NCBI GenBank assembly: GCA_964385405.1
Contig: CAYLOT010000003.1
Span: forward strand, 1 to 64,000
Direction of reading: 5' to 3'
Length of the DNA stretch: 64,000 nucleotides
From: CAIZGX01 sp964385405
Lineage (GTDB): Bacteria > Bacteroidota > Bacteroidia > Flavobacteriales_D > Sanyastnellaceae
This document shows positions 25,004 through 34,379 of this stretch, piece by piece. A model generated the notes under the pieces. The model searched no databases and was not told the DNA's origin. It worked only from the letters and a program-made list of their open reading frames with translations. Positions within the stretch are counted from its first letter, which is position 1, and each line of letters starts with the position of its first letter. The position numbers were made by a program, and so were the translations under genes.

Positions 25004-26041
25004 ATGTCGAAATATTTAATCGTAGGACAAGGGCTAGCAGGAACACTGCTAGCCTTTTCTCTTCTTGAAAAAGGAGAAGAAGTACTCATTGCCGACGATG
25101 ATAAGCACCCATCTGCCTCGCAAGTTGCCGCGGGTATGTGGAATCCGGTTACGTTCAAAAGGCTTGCTGCGTCTTGGTTAGCGAAAGAAATGCTTGAAGA
25201 GATGAATCGAACTTTCCGAAGGTTGGAAGATCTGCTTCAATCGGAATTTTTTCATGCTCTTCCAGTTGCCAGAATTTTCAATTCCATTCAAGAGGCTAAT
25301 TTTTGGGACGAGAAGTCAGATCATCCTGAAGTAGGCAGATATCTGTCTTTCCGAACAAATAATAGTGTTCAAGAGCATTTTGAGTCTCCTTTTGGAAACA
25401 GCGAAGTGAATGAATGCGGTTGGTTAAATGTCCCGAAGTTTCGAAAATCGGCAAGAGATTATTTCATTCAACATGGAAATTTTATTGAAGCAGATGTGAA
25501 CGAAAGTGAAGTTACATTCATGGGTAATGGCGTTGTATGGAAGGAAATGACTTTCGATAAGCTTATTCTCTGCTCGGGTATTGGCGTGAATCAATGGAAG
25601 GGATTGGAAAGCCTTGATTTAATTCCGAATCATGGACAGGTGTTGGATTTGAAGATTGAAAATTTGGAACTCGATGCCATTGTCAATTTTGGTCAGTTTT
25701 TACTTCCATACGGAAGTAACAAATTTCGTTTGGGTGCAACCTACAATTGGAATGAGGTTCCAGATAAACCAACCGATGAAGCGAGAGAATTTCTTCTTTC
25801 AGAGTTGAGACAAAGGATAAAACAATCCGTTTTTGTTGAAAGTCACAAAACAGGATTTCGTCCTACAACCCGCGATAGACGTCCGATTATAGGTTTTGCT
25901 AACGGTAATGAGTTGTTGGGTGTTTTTGGAGGGCTGGGTTCTAAGGGTGTTCTTTTAGCGCCTTATTTTTCGAGAATGTTTGCCTCTGTTTTAACCGAAG
26001 GTGTTTCCATTCCGAAGGAAGTAGATGCGGGGCGATTCTAA
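25004..26041 (+). CDS. FAD-dependent oxidoreductase, D-amino-acid oxidase (DAO) family
   Basis: A 345-residue flavoprotein starting two bases after kbl. The N-terminal LIVGQGLAGTLLAFSLLEKG is the FAD-binding loop, and AAGMWNPVTFKRL, TGFRPTTRDRRPIIGF and GGLGSKGVLLAPYFS are typical DAO-family C-terminal segments. The substrate cannot be told; glycine or another amino acid would fit the kbl neighbour but this is only a guess. Confidence 0.82.
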   Translation: MSKYLIVGQGLAGTLLAFSLLEKGEEVLIADDDKHPSASQVAAGMWNPVTFKRLAASWLAKEMLEEMNRTFRRLEDLLQSEFFHALPVARIFNSIQEANFWDEKSDHPEVGRYLSFRTNNSVQEHFESPFGNSEVNECGWLNVPKFRKSARDYFIQHGNFIEADVNESEVTFMGNGVVWKEMTFDKLILCSGIGVNQWKGLESLDLIPNHGQVLDLKIENLELDAIVNFGQFLLPYGSNKFRLGATYNWNEVPDKPTDEAREFLLSELRQRIKQSVFVESHKTGFRPTTRDRRPIIGFANGNELLGVFGGLGSKGVLLAPYFSRMFASVLTEGVSIPKEVDAGRF

Positions 26042-26107
26042 CAGTAGAAGGTGAAGAACCTTGTAATTATCTAATTTACTTACTTTATTCTTGGTATTTA
26101 ATAATAA
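26042..26107. other. Short convergent intergenic region
   Basis: Between the FAD oxidoreductase and the universal stress protein. It holds a weak hairpin AAGGT-GAAGA-ACCTT at 26048-26062 without a T-tract, so a terminator is not claimed. Confidence 0.3.
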
Positions 26108-26947
26108 TTACGAGGCTAGGCTTGAACGGTCAGCAACATAAGTGTCGACCGGATTAACGCATAACACAGGAATTTGTGCGTCATTGGTAATGACTTGCTG
26201 TTCGTAGCTCGAGTTGAATACATTCAACAAGGAACTTTCGTAGAAATTCATTATGCAAATCAAATCAGCTTCAACGGCTGCTGAGTATTTCAATAACGAT
26301 TTAACGAATGAACCCTCAGATTTCGCTTCGGTAATTTCAACTTCAACAGGAATGTCCAAAGAAGTCAGATAGTCAACAGCGTATTTCATGTTTCTATCTA
26401 GTTGATTTTTTAAAAACTCATCTGTTTCATTCGGAGAAATCAAATGCACTTTTGAATTGAAATATTTCGCAACGTCACGAACCGCGCTCAACTTTTGCTT
26501 CGTCTCTTTGTGAAGATCCAATGGAACAACAATGCGGTTGTATCCATGCGGACGAATGGTTCTTTCCTGAACAACAATGAAAGGAATAGAACTTTCAGTT
26601 ACAATTTTCAACGCACGGCTTCCCGACATGAATTGTAATCCACGGGCTCCGTGTGTTCCCATAATAATAAGCGCAACATCCATTTCAGTAGCAGCTTTAT
26701 CAATGTCTTCGAAGATGTTTCCAATTCGAACATGCGTATGAATCTCAACGCCGTTTTCAACGCGCACACGATCTTTGAGAGCGTCTAATTTCAAACGCGC
26801 TTCAGAAACTTGCTTTTTGTTTTCTACAATGTGAATGAGGTGAATGTTGGCAAGGATAGTTTTGCCCATTAAAAGCGCATGTTCAATAGCAATATCGCTC
26901 ACCTTGGTGAAATCGACAGGAACTAAAATTTTCTTAGAAAATCCCAT
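26108..26947 (-). CDS. Universal stress protein, tandem UspA domains
   Basis: A 279-residue protein with two UspA-like halves. The first (residues 1-~140) opens with KKILVPVDFTKVSDIAIEHAL and has the ATP-binding loop GTHGARGLQFMSGS near residue 100. The second (about 150-279) opens with NRIVVPLDLHKETKQKL and lacks a clear G-x2-G-x9-G loop, so only the first half may bind ATP. It has its own promoter-like element and sits 35 bases after the hydrolase gene. Role inferred: stress response in the cytoplasm. Confidence 0.88.
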   Translation of the reverse strand: MGFSKKILVPVDFTKVSDIAIEHALLMGKTILANIHLIHIVENKKQVSEARLKLDALKDRVRVENGVEIHTHVRIGNIFEDIDKAATEMDVALIIMGTHGARGLQFMSGSRALKIVTESSIPFIVVQERTIRPHGYNRIVVPLDLHKETKQKLSAVRDVAKYFNSKVHLISPNETDEFLKNQLDRNMKYAVDYLTSLDIPVEVEITEAKSEGSFVKSLLKYSAAVEADLICIMNFYESSLLNVFNSSYEQQVITNDAQIPVLCVNPVDTYVADRSSLAS

Positions 26948-26961
26948 AAAAGTAATTTTTG

Positions 26962-26969
26962 CAAAGGTA
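26962..26969 (-). promoter_or_regulatory. -7 promoter element for the universal stress protein gene
   Basis: On the minus strand bases 26969-26962 read TACCTTTG, an exact TAnnTTTG match, 14 bases before the ATG at 26947. No -33 TTTG is seen at the expected distance. It would allow transcription apart from the upstream hydrolase and pdxJ. Confidence 0.6.
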
Positions 26970-26982
26970 AAGTATTTAGGTT

Positions 26983-27753
26983 CTATCCGTTTAGACTAAA
27001 ATCGAGTACTTGTTGGAAAAAGAAATCAGGCGATTCGGCGTGTGGCCAATGTCCTGAATTTTTCACCTCCGTGATTTTTGCTTTCGGGAAGTATTGTGCA
27101 ATTTGTGGCAGATCTTCGTGCAAGATGTAATTTGAAAGTTCACCTTTAATGAAAAGGGTGGGTACTTGAACCGAGCTGTTCAAGGGCACTTCTTGAAGGA
27201 TCTCGTCGATATGAATTTCAAGCGCATCTAGATTGAATCTCCAGTCTAATTTACCGGGCTCTTTCCAATATAGATTTTTGAGAAGGAAGAGCTGAGTAGC
27301 TTTGTCTACCGTGGTTTTAGCGAAGATTTCTTCTGCTTCTGCTCTCGATTGAATTTGGTCTAATGGAACGGACCGAAGCGCATGAAAAACAGCATCGTGG
27401 TGACGTGGGTATTTCTTAACCCCCATATCAACCACAATCATTTTTTCTATTAGAAATTCAATTTCTTGGGCAACATGCATGACTGTTTTTCCACCCATAC
27501 TGTGTCCCATAAGTATGACATCTCGAAGGTTTTCCGATGCCATTAAATCAATGGCATCATCGCGCATGAGGGTGTAATTCATTTCCTCAGAATGAGGAGA
27601 CCTTCCGTGATTCCGTTGGTCAATGGTGTATACACAGAACCCGTGCTCTGCCCATTTTTTAGCATGTGTTGTCCAATTATCACCTGTCCCGAAAAGCCCA
27701 TGAAAAATGAGCACGGGTTTGCCTTCCCCGTATTTATTGAAATTCAATTTCAT
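26983..27753 (-). CDS. Alpha/beta hydrolase (YbfF/esterase-like)
   Basis: A 256-residue alpha/beta hydrolase. LIFHGLFGTGDNWTTHAKKW holds the oxyanion-hole HG motif, MGHSMGGKTVMH the nucleophile Ser (about residue 97), and SGHWPHAESPDFF the catalytic His (about residue 235). The FGTGDNW stretch is characteristic of the YbfF group of short-chain esterases. No signal peptide. Its start overlaps the pdxJ stop (ATGA). Confidence 0.88.
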   Translation of the reverse strand: MKLNFNKYGEGKPVLIFHGLFGTGDNWTTHAKKWAEHGFCVYTIDQRNHGRSPHSEEMNYTLMRDDAIDLMASENLRDVILMGHSMGGKTVMHVAQEIEFLIEKMIVVDMGVKKYPRHHDAVFHALRSVPLDQIQSRAEAEEIFAKTTVDKATQLFLLKNLYWKEPGKLDWRFNLDALEIHIDEILQEVPLNSSVQVPTLFIKGELSNYILHEDLPQIAQYFPKAKITEVKNSGHWPHAESPDFFFQQVLDFSLNG

Positions 27754-28466
27754 TTGCGCAATTCATTTTTATACATCTGCACCGTATTTTCCAATCCGAA
27801 ATACAAAGCGTCAGATATAAGCGCATGTCCAATGGAGACTTCATCTAAGTAGGGAACTTGCTCGGCGAAGAACTTCAGATTTTCTAAATTTAAATCGTGG
27901 CCAGCATTGACTCCCAAACCCACTTCGTGAGCAGCTTTGGCAGCTTCAATAAACGGAGCAACCGCTTTTTGTTTATCTACGGAATATCCAACCGCATAGC
28001 TTTCGGTATACAATTCCACCCTGTCGGTTCCAGTTTCAGCAGCTCTTTTCATAAGCAACGGATTTGCCTCCATGAAAATACTCACGCGAATACCGTGAGC
28101 TTTCAACTCTTTTACTATTTCGGATAAAAAATCGAAATGTGTTTCAACGTCCCAGCCGGCGTTGGAAGTAATGGCATCTGGAGCATCGGGCACCAAGGTT
28201 ACTTGGTGTGGTTTAGCCTGAATGACTAACTCCATGAAGTCAGGTGTGGGATATCCTTCAACATTGAATTCAGTTTGGACTACCTTCTTTAATGCAGGAA
28301 CATCGGCATAACGAATATGTCGTTCATCGGGCCTTGGATGAACGGTAATTCCCTGGGCGCCGAAGCGTTCAATATTTTGTGCTGCCACAATGACATCCGG
28401 AGTATTTCCGCCACGGGCATTACGAATGGTGGCTATTTTATTGATGTTAACGCTGAGTGCGGTCAT
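27750..28466 (-). CDS. pdxJ: Pyridoxine 5'-phosphate synthase
   Basis: A 238-residue TIM-barrel enzyme that forms pyridoxine 5'-phosphate from 3-amino-2-oxopropyl phosphate and 1-deoxyxylulose 5-phosphate. Evidence: LSVNINKIATIRNARGG at the N-terminus, HPRPDERHIRYADV, VTLVPDAPDAITSNAGWD, and the C-terminal NAGHDLNLENLKFF and EVSIGHALISDALYFGLE. The ATG at 28466 gives the standard N-terminus; a longer GTG start at 28517 would add 17 non-conserved residues. Confidence 0.96.
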   Translation of the reverse strand: MTALSVNINKIATIRNARGGNTPDVIVAAQNIERFGAQGITVHPRPDERHIRYADVPALKKVVQTEFNVEGYPTPDFMELVIQAKPHQVTLVPDAPDAITSNAGWDVETHFDFLSEIVKELKAHGIRVSIFMEANPLLMKRAAETGTDRVELYTESYAVGYSVDKQKAVAPFIEAAKAAHEVGLGVNAGHDLNLENLKFFAEQVPYLDEVSIGHALISDALYFGLENTVQMYKNELRK

Positions 28467-28539
28467 GTATTCAAAATTGGTTGTGCAAAACTCGGCAATA
28501 ATCGAATTGAAATTCACGTTGTGGAACGAAAAATGAATG

Positions 28540-28547
28540 TACGTTTG
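28540..28547 (+). promoter_or_regulatory. -7 promoter element for the CBS-domain gene
   Basis: TACGTTTG matches TAnnTTTG exactly, 20 bases before the ATG at 28568. A GTTG at 28518-28521 lies 18 bases upstream and may act as the -33 element. Confidence 0.6.
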
Positions 28548-28567
28548 AACGTCGTTTTTAATTATTC

Positions 28568-29227
28568 ATGAATAAAGCAATCAATTTAATATCGAAAAGC
28601 CTTCCTGCACTGAGACCCGGAGAGTCTGCTTTGTACGTATTGAATTTGATGGACGAACTTCGGGTAACAGACCTACCTGTAGTTGAAAATGGCTTTTTCA
28701 TAGGTCTTGCAAATGAAAGTGACTTCTTGAATGCCGAGGTATACCAGGGTGAAGTTCAGGCAGAGTTAGATTTATTGAATGTATCCATACTTCCAGAAGC
28801 TCACGTATTAGATGTGTTAAAAGTGATAAGTGAAAACGATATTACTGTTGTTCCCGTTGTAGACGAGGGGAACCATTACATTGGAAGCATCACTTCTGCT
28901 GATTTAATGGATCGGTTGGCGGAAATGCTCGGAGTTATGCGCGAGGGCGGAATCATAGTCCTTCAAGTTTTTGAACGCGACCATAGCATTCAGCAAATTG
29001 CAAGAATCATTGAAGAGAACAATGCAAAAATCCTGAGTCTCTCTGTGGTTCCAGCCGCGGAAGGAAATTTGGAGATGCACATTAAGGTTGATCTTCCCGA
29101 TTTGAATCCGATTTTACAGAGTCTTGAACGTTTCAACTATACGGTTCTAAGTAAGTTTCAAGCCTCTCAATATGACAATGAGTTGAAAGATCGATATGAC
29201 GAACTCATGCGCTACCTGAATATGTAG
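28568..29227 (+). CDS. CBS-domain pair protein (AcuB-like)
   Basis: A 219-residue cytoplasmic protein. Two CBS motifs occupy roughly residues 5-60 (ending VTDLPVVENGFFIGLANESD) and 75-125 (ENDITVVPVVDEGNHYIGSITSADLM). The C-terminal half (GGIIVLQVFERDHSIQQIARIIEEN) resembles an ACT-like domain, as in AcuB-type proteins. CBS pairs bind adenosyl compounds. It precedes nadK, which suggests but does not prove an adenylate- or NAD-related sensing role. Confidence 0.82.
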   Translation: MNKAINLISKSLPALRPGESALYVLNLMDELRVTDLPVVENGFFIGLANESDFLNAEVYQGEVQAELDLLNVSILPEAHVLDVLKVISENDITVVPVVDEGNHYIGSITSADLMDRLAEMLGVMREGGIIVLQVFERDHSIQQIARIIEENNAKILSLSVVPAAEGNLEMHIKVDLPDLNPILQSLERFNYTVLSKFQASQYDNELKDRYDELMRYLNM

Positions 29228-29244
29228 TGTTTGCTGAAAAGCGC

Positions 29245-29252
29245 TACCTTTG
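29245..29252 (+). promoter_or_regulatory. -7 promoter element for nadK
   Basis: TACCTTTG matches TAnnTTTG exactly, 14 bases before the nadK ATG, in the 39-base gap after the CBS gene. A TTTG at 29230-29233 is only 11 bases upstream, too close for a normal -33. Confidence 0.55.
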
Positions 29253-29266
29253 TTTTTTAGTCAACT

Positions 29267-30142
29267 ATGTTAGTCTACGTTTTTGGAAAAAAGTTTGAAG
29301 CCGAATTGGCTCCTGCGGTGCAGCAATTTCTTGAGAAAATGGTGCGTCGTGGTATTTCCATCTGCGTTTACAAAAACTTTGAACGTTTTTTAGAATCACA
29401 CATTCAAATTCCTGCACACGCCACATTTGAGGAAAATTCAGAATTTGAAAATGCTTCTGCGTTATTCAGTTTTGGTGGAGATGGAACATTTTTAGACGCT
29501 GCGAGGTTGGTTGGATCGAAGCGAATACCTATTCTAGGAATCAATACGGGTCGACTCGGATTTTTATCACATGTAAGTGTTTCAGAAGTTGATGAAGCAT
29601 TGGAGCAATTTGTGAATTCAGAATACACGATTGATCCTCGTTCATTCATTCAGATAAAATCGGAGCAATTCGATTTTGGAGATTTTCCGTATGCTTTGAA
29701 TGAGATTACCATCAACAATGCTACTCGCAATGAAATGATTAAGATTAACGCCTCTGTAAACAAGGCTTTCTTGAGCAGCTATTGGGCAGATGGATTAATT
29801 GTTGCAACACCAACCGGATCAACGGCATACTCGCTTTCATGCGGAGGCCCAATTGTAACGCCTAATTCAAACAATTTCATTATTACTCCAATTTCAGCGC
29901 ATAATTTAACCGCCCGTCCGCTCGTAATAGGTGATACTTCAACGGTTAAATTGAAGGCAGATTGTAGATCTGGACAAATTCAGATTACCTTAGATAGCAC
30001 CCAGTACGTGCTAGACAGTGGTGCAGAGATTACGTTGTGCAGGGCTCCATTTGAACTACAAATGATTCTTTTGGAAGGAAGAAATTTCTTCCGGACCATT
30101 CGTAAAAAAATGGGTTGGGGATTAGACATTCGAATGGATTGA
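29267..30142 (+). CDS. nadK: NAD kinase
   Basis: A 291-residue kinase that makes NADP from NAD with ATP. The GGDGT motif is in FSFGGDGTFLDAARLVG (about residue 68), followed by INTGRLGFLSHV. TPTGSTAYSLSCGGPIV near residue 180 is the conserved NAD-binding segment. Length and start match Bacteroidota NadK. It opens the nadK-DUF6089-uppS-bamA block. Confidence 0.96.
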   Translation: MLVYVFGKKFEAELAPAVQQFLEKMVRRGISICVYKNFERFLESHIQIPAHATFEENSEFENASALFSFGGDGTFLDAARLVGSKRIPILGINTGRLGFLSHVSVSEVDEALEQFVNSEYTIDPRSFIQIKSEQFDFGDFPYALNEITINNATRNEMIKINASVNKAFLSSYWADGLIVATPTGSTAYSLSCGGPIVTPNSNNFIITPISAHNLTARPLVIGDTSTVKLKADCRSGQIQITLDSTQYVLDSGAEITLCRAPFELQMILLEGRNFFRTIRKKMGWGLDIRMD

Positions 30143-30174
30143 CAATATTTAACAGAAAAAAGCATTGTGCAGAT

Positions 30175-31011
30175 ATGATGAATCGTTTATTTCTTTTTCT
30201 CTTATTGGTTACTGGAAATGTTGTTGCTGTGGCTCAAGGATTGAGTAAAGAGAAAAGCAAAGAGTTTTCGATTTCTGCCGGTACTGCCTATTATATCGGG
30301 GAAATAAATCCTTCCAAACATTTCGGAACAAAAGAAAAATTGGCTTTGGGTATTGCCATTCGTAACAACCTAAACAAGCGTTGGTCTATTCGCACAGGTC
30401 TTAACTATGGGAACATTGAAGCATTCGATTCAGATAGTAAAGATGCATGGCAACAGAATAGAAATTTAAATTTTCGAAATAGATTTTTTGAAGGAAGTGT
30501 CATTGCAGAATTGAACTTTTTTAACTACCAGCTCAATTCAAAGCACAACATTTCCCCTTATTTATTTTTGGGAGCTGCAGTGTTTCGAATGAATCCTGAA
30601 GGAAATTACAACGGATACTGGCACCCTCTTCAACCAGCAGGAACAGAAGGACAAGGAATGGCGGGAAAGGATGCCTTATACAAAACAACCAGTTTTACCA
30701 TGCCCATGGGTGCAGGATTGAAATGTAACATAAAAGGATTGTTGGGATTTTCTTTGGAATGGGGAATGCGCAAGCTGTACACCGATTATTTCGACGATAT
30801 TTCGGCAACTTACGTGAATCCTACAATGCTTGCTGCTGCACGTGGACAATTAGCAGCGAATTTGGCTGATCAAAGTCTTCTTCCAGAAAACGTGAACAAC
30901 GCCTCTATGCAACGCGGAGATCCGGGAAGAAAGGATCTTTACTTCTTTTGCATGGCCTCATTAAATTTTAGAATTGATAAAAAAGGAAATAGCTGCGCCA
31001 CTTGGCAGTAA
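30175..31011 (+). CDS. DUF6089-family outer-membrane beta-barrel protein
   Basis: A 278-residue protein with a signal peptide (LFLFLLLVTGNVVAVAQG) and a barrel-like mature part: FSISAGTAYYIGEINPSKHF, SIRTGLNYGNIEAFDSD, YLFLGAAVFRMNP, and LGFSLEWGMRKLYTDYFDDI. This combination and its place between nadK and uppS fit the DUF6089 family of Bacteroidota. The first of two adjacent ATGs (30175) is used; a longer in-frame start at 30115 lies inside nadK. Function unknown; it may belong with the outer-membrane assembly genes that follow. Confidence 0.78.
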   Translation: MMNRLFLFLLLVTGNVVAVAQGLSKEKSKEFSISAGTAYYIGEINPSKHFGTKEKLALGIAIRNNLNKRWSIRTGLNYGNIEAFDSDSKDAWQQNRNLNFRNRFFEGSVIAELNFFNYQLNSKHNISPYLFLGAAVFRMNPEGNYNGYWHPLQPAGTEGQGMAGKDALYKTTSFTMPMGAGLKCNIKGLLGFSLEWGMRKLYTDYFDDISATYVNPTMLAAARGQLAANLADQSLLPENVNNASMQRGDPGRKDLYFFCMASLNFRIDKKGNSCATWQ

Positions 31012-31052
31012 TTGCTTGTCTAAACACAGGCTTTCCGTATCTTCGCACTTCG

Positions 31053-31793
31053 ATGAAAAGTGCCTTCGAACAAATAAATCTAAGCATGACCCCACGCCAT
31101 GTTGCAGTAATCATGGACGGAAATGGGCGTTGGGCGAAAAACCAAGGAAAAGATCGTATTTTCGGACACTTCAATGGGGTTGAATCTGTTCGCGCCACAA
31201 TTAAAGCTGCACGTAGAGCAGAAATTGAGTTTCTTACCCTCTATGCATTTTCCACAGAGAATTGGAACCGTCCAAAAGAAGAAGTTGATGCCCTGATGGA
31301 TTTGTTGGTTACAACAATCATTAGTGAAGTTGCAGAGCTCATGGAAAATGGGGTGCGTTTATTAGCCATCGGTGACATTGAGCAATTGCCAAACAAATGT
31401 CGCGATGAGTTGAAAACAGCAATTTCAAAAACAGCCGGCAACAAGGATATTACTCTGGTACTAGCCCTGAATTACAGTGCTCGTTGGGAAATTGTGAACG
31501 CAGTGAGATCAATAGTTGCACAACAAATCACGGCTGAAAGCGTTACTGCTGACGTGATTACCCAAAACCTTTCAACTGCTAATATCCCAGATCCGGAATT
31601 GCTTATACGCACTAGCGGAGAGCATCGAATAAGTAATTTTTTACTTTGGCAAATTGCCTATACAGAACTACACTTTACACCCATCATGTGGCCTGAGTTC
31701 AGAGAAGAACATTTTTTTGAAGCTTTGGTGAGCTACCAAGGACGTGAGCGAAGATTTGGTATGACTTCAGAGCAAACAGAACAAACTAAATAA
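31053..31793 (+). CDS. uppS: Isoprenyl transferase (undecaprenyl diphosphate synthase)
   Basis: A 246-residue cis-prenyltransferase making the C55 lipid carrier for peptidoglycan and surface polymers. HVAVIMDGNGRWAKNQG contains the catalytic Asp, and RTSGEHRISNFLLWQIAYTE the diphosphate-binding Arg set. The ATG at 31053 is favoured; the upstream in-frame TTG at 31002 overlaps the preceding gene. TATCTTCG at 31038-31045 is a one-mismatch -7 element just before it. Confidence 0.95.
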   Translation: MKSAFEQINLSMTPRHVAVIMDGNGRWAKNQGKDRIFGHFNGVESVRATIKAARRAEIEFLTLYAFSTENWNRPKEEVDALMDLLVTTIISEVAELMENGVRLLAIGDIEQLPNKCRDELKTAISKTAGNKDITLVLALNYSARWEIVNAVRSIVAQQITAESVTADVITQNLSTANIPDPELLIRTSGEHRISNFLLWQIAYTELHFTPIMWPEFREEHFFEALVSYQGRERRFGMTSEQTEQTK

Positions 31794-31799
31794 ATCAAG

Positions 31800-34370
31800 T
31801 TGAGAACGACGTACATAAATAACTTTCCAAACTCGAGAACGATATTATTTGTTCTGACTCTAATCGTGTTATTTTTCGTTACTCCAGCATTACAGGCTCA
31901 GGTTGAATTAGGCACCACCATCGATTACGCAGAACCCCGAAAAATGAAAATTGCAGGTATCACTGTTATGGGCGCTGAATACACCGATGCGCAAGCAATT
32001 CTTCTTTTTTGTGGATTGAAGACAGGTCAAGAGATTATGATCCCTGGAGATGAAATTGCCGATGCGCTTAGGAAGCTATGGAAGAATCAGTTGTTTTCTT
32101 CTATTGATATACGTTTAGCTGAAGCGCGTGGAGAAGATGCTTTCTTGGTAATTGTGGTCAAAGAACTTCCGAAGTTGGGAGTTTTTAAGTTTGATGGAAT
32201 AAAAAAGGGAGACGCTGACAATATTCGTGAAAAGATGAAGATTCGTTCAGGAAATATCGTGAACGAAAACTTGAAGGCCACTGCAACGAATATTATCAAG
32301 GACTTTTATGTTGAAAAGGGTTACTTCAATGCCAAGGTTAACATCATTGAAAAGCCTTATCCGAATTTACCAAATGCAGTTGAATTAACTTTCGACATTG
32401 AAAGAGGCAATCGCATTAAGATTGAAGAGATTGAATGGGTAGGAGCCGATAAGATGTCTGTTGCGACATTGAATCGCACTATGAAGAATACCAAAAAAGC
32501 AGCTTTCTACCATGTTTTCAAATCCTCGAAATTCTTGGAAGAGGAGTATGAAGAGGACAAAGCAGCAATAGTAGCACGATACAACAAAGAAGGCTTTCGC
32601 AATATGCGAATTGTGAAGGATTCAATTTATTCAGTTGGTCCAGAGCGATTGAAAATTCGCATCACATTAGATGAAGGAAATAAATTCTATTTCCGGAATA
32701 TCACTTTCATTGGAAATACCAAGTACAGAAGCAACTCACTCGATTCTATACTTAACATTAAAAAGGGTGACGTATACAACATGGAGGTGTTGCAGACCCG
32801 TTTGAATATGAATCAAACAGGTCGTGATGTTGCTTCGTTGTATACCGATGATGGTTATTTGAATTTTTATGCTTATCCGGTAGAGTCTCTGGTTCCGCCA
32901 GACAGTATTGACATTGAAGTTCGCATGGGCGAAGGAAAGCAATACCGCATTGGTGTGGTAAGTGTTTCGGGAAATACCAAGACGAATGACCACGTAATTT
33001 TCCGTGAAATTCGAACGCGACCGGGTGATTTGTTTAATCGTTCCGATTTAATTCGTTCTCAGCGCGAACTCGCAAATCTGAATTACTTCAGTCAAGAAGC
33101 GTTTGATATTCGCACCAATCCAAGACCCGACGAAGGTCTGGTGGATTTGGAATATGTTGTGGAAGAAAAACCTTCCGACCAAATTGAATTGTCGGGCGGT
33201 TGGGGCGGTGGTCGAGTTGTAGGATCGCTTGGACTTAGCTTCAACAATTTCAGTATGCGCAATTTCTTTAAGAAGGAAGCATGGAGTCCTCTCCCAACTG
33301 GAGATGGACAGCGACTTTCTATTCGTGCAATGAGTAATGGTGCGTTCTTCCAGTCCTACAACTTGAGCTTTACTGAGCCTTGGTTAGGCGGAAAAAGACC
33401 GAACTCGCTTTCAGTCTCAGGATATCACAGCGTTCAATCAAACGGCCAATCGAAGTACGTCAACGATGCGATAAACCCAATGCGACAATCTTTGATTATT
33501 ACAGGAGCATCGGTTGTATTTGGTCAGCGTTGGCAGAAGCCAGACGATTGGTTCTTGTTCTTCGGTGGGTTGTCTTATCAGCATTTCGACTTGAATAACT
33601 ACGGATCTTTCTTTTCGTTTAATAATGGATACTCGAACAACCTTGCTGCAAACTTCACAATAGAGAGAAGTTCATTGTCTGAGACGATTTACCCAACATG
33701 GGGGTCAAAAATCACCTTGAGTTCCAAGTTTACTTTGCCTTACACGACCATAGGAGAGAATTTCTTGGGTAAGGAGTATGATTATGCGAGTATGACTGAC
33801 CAACAGAAAGTAGATTGGGTTGAATATTACAAAATTAAGTTCACTGCAAACTGGTACACCTCTTTGAATAAGCACAAAACAAACAAATTGGTTTTACATA
33901 CACATGCGGGTTTTGGTTTCTTAGGTGCATACAACAAGAATCTCGGTCAATCTCCGTTCGAGAGATTCTATTTAGGGGGAGTTTTCTTAAGTGGATTCTT
34001 GCTTGACGGTCGTGAAATTGTGAATTTACGTGGATACGATGATTTGTCATTAACAATGCCTAGTGACCGAGTGGGAGCGCCAGTGATAACTAAGTATGGC
34101 GCTGAGTTGAGATATCCAATTTCTTTGAATCCACAAGCTACCATTTTCGCATTGGCTTTTGCCGAAGCGGGAAGAACTTGGACAGATTTTTCTGATTACA
34201 ATCCATTTAACCTGTACAAATCTGTGGGCGGTGGGCTTCGAATCTTCTTACCGATGTTTGGATTGTTAGGATTCGACTACGGTTGGAGATTGAACGACGT
34301 GCCCAATGCTCCGAATATGGCGCCTGGACAGTTCCACTTCAGTATTGGTATGAACATGGGAGAATTATAA
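31800..34370 (+). CDS. bamA: Outer-membrane protein assembly factor BamA
   Basis: An 856-residue Omp85 protein that inserts barrels into the outer membrane. After a signal peptide (ILFVLTLIVLFFVTPALQAQ), POTRA domains fill roughly residues 45-440; the conserved repeated starts include KIAGITVMGAEY, KLGVFKFDGIKKG and YRIGVVSVSGNTKT. The C-terminal half is the barrel, ending FSIGMNMGEL, with the VRGF-type loop seen as NLRGYDD. The start is a TTG two codons after an in-frame stop, and no ATG precedes the signal peptide, so the TTG start is forced. Confidence 0.95.
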   Translation: MRTTYINNFPNSRTILFVLTLIVLFFVTPALQAQVELGTTIDYAEPRKMKIAGITVMGAEYTDAQAILLFCGLKTGQEIMIPGDEIADALRKLWKNQLFSSIDIRLAEARGEDAFLVIVVKELPKLGVFKFDGIKKGDADNIREKMKIRSGNIVNENLKATATNIIKDFYVEKGYFNAKVNIIEKPYPNLPNAVELTFDIERGNRIKIEEIEWVGADKMSVATLNRTMKNTKKAAFYHVFKSSKFLEEEYEEDKAAIVARYNKEGFRNMRIVKDSIYSVGPERLKIRITLDEGNKFYFRNITFIGNTKYRSNSLDSILNIKKGDVYNMEVLQTRLNMNQTGRDVASLYTDDGYLNFYAYPVESLVPPDSIDIEVRMGEGKQYRIGVVSVSGNTKTNDHVIFREIRTRPGDLFNRSDLIRSQRELANLNYFSQEAFDIRTNPRPDEGLVDLEYVVEEKPSDQIELSGGWGGGRVVGSLGLSFNNFSMRNFFKKEAWSPLPTGDGQRLSIRAMSNGAFFQSYNLSFTEPWLGGKRPNSLSVSGYHSVQSNGQSKYVNDAINPMRQSLIITGASVVFGQRWQKPDDWFLFFGGLSYQHFDLNNYGSFFSFNNGYSNNLAANFTIERSSLSETIYPTWGSKITLSSKFTLPYTTIGENFLGKEYDYASMTDQQKVDWVEYYKIKFTANWYTSLNKHKTNKLVLHTHAGFGFLGAYNKNLGQSPFERFYLGGVFLSGFLLDGREIVNLRGYDDLSLTMPSDRVGAPVITKYGAELRYPISLNPQATIFALAFAEAGRTWTDFSDYNPFNLYKSVGGGLRIFLPMFGLLGFDYGWRLNDVPNAPNMAPGQFHFSIGMNMGEL

Positions 34371-34379
34371 TTGAATATT

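Noticed and set aside
26048..26062. Terminator hairpin between convergent genes
   Set aside because: Only five pairs with low GC and no T-tract.
29230..29233. TTTG as the -33 element of nadK
   Set aside because: Only 11 bases from the -7 element; the usual spacing is close to 19.
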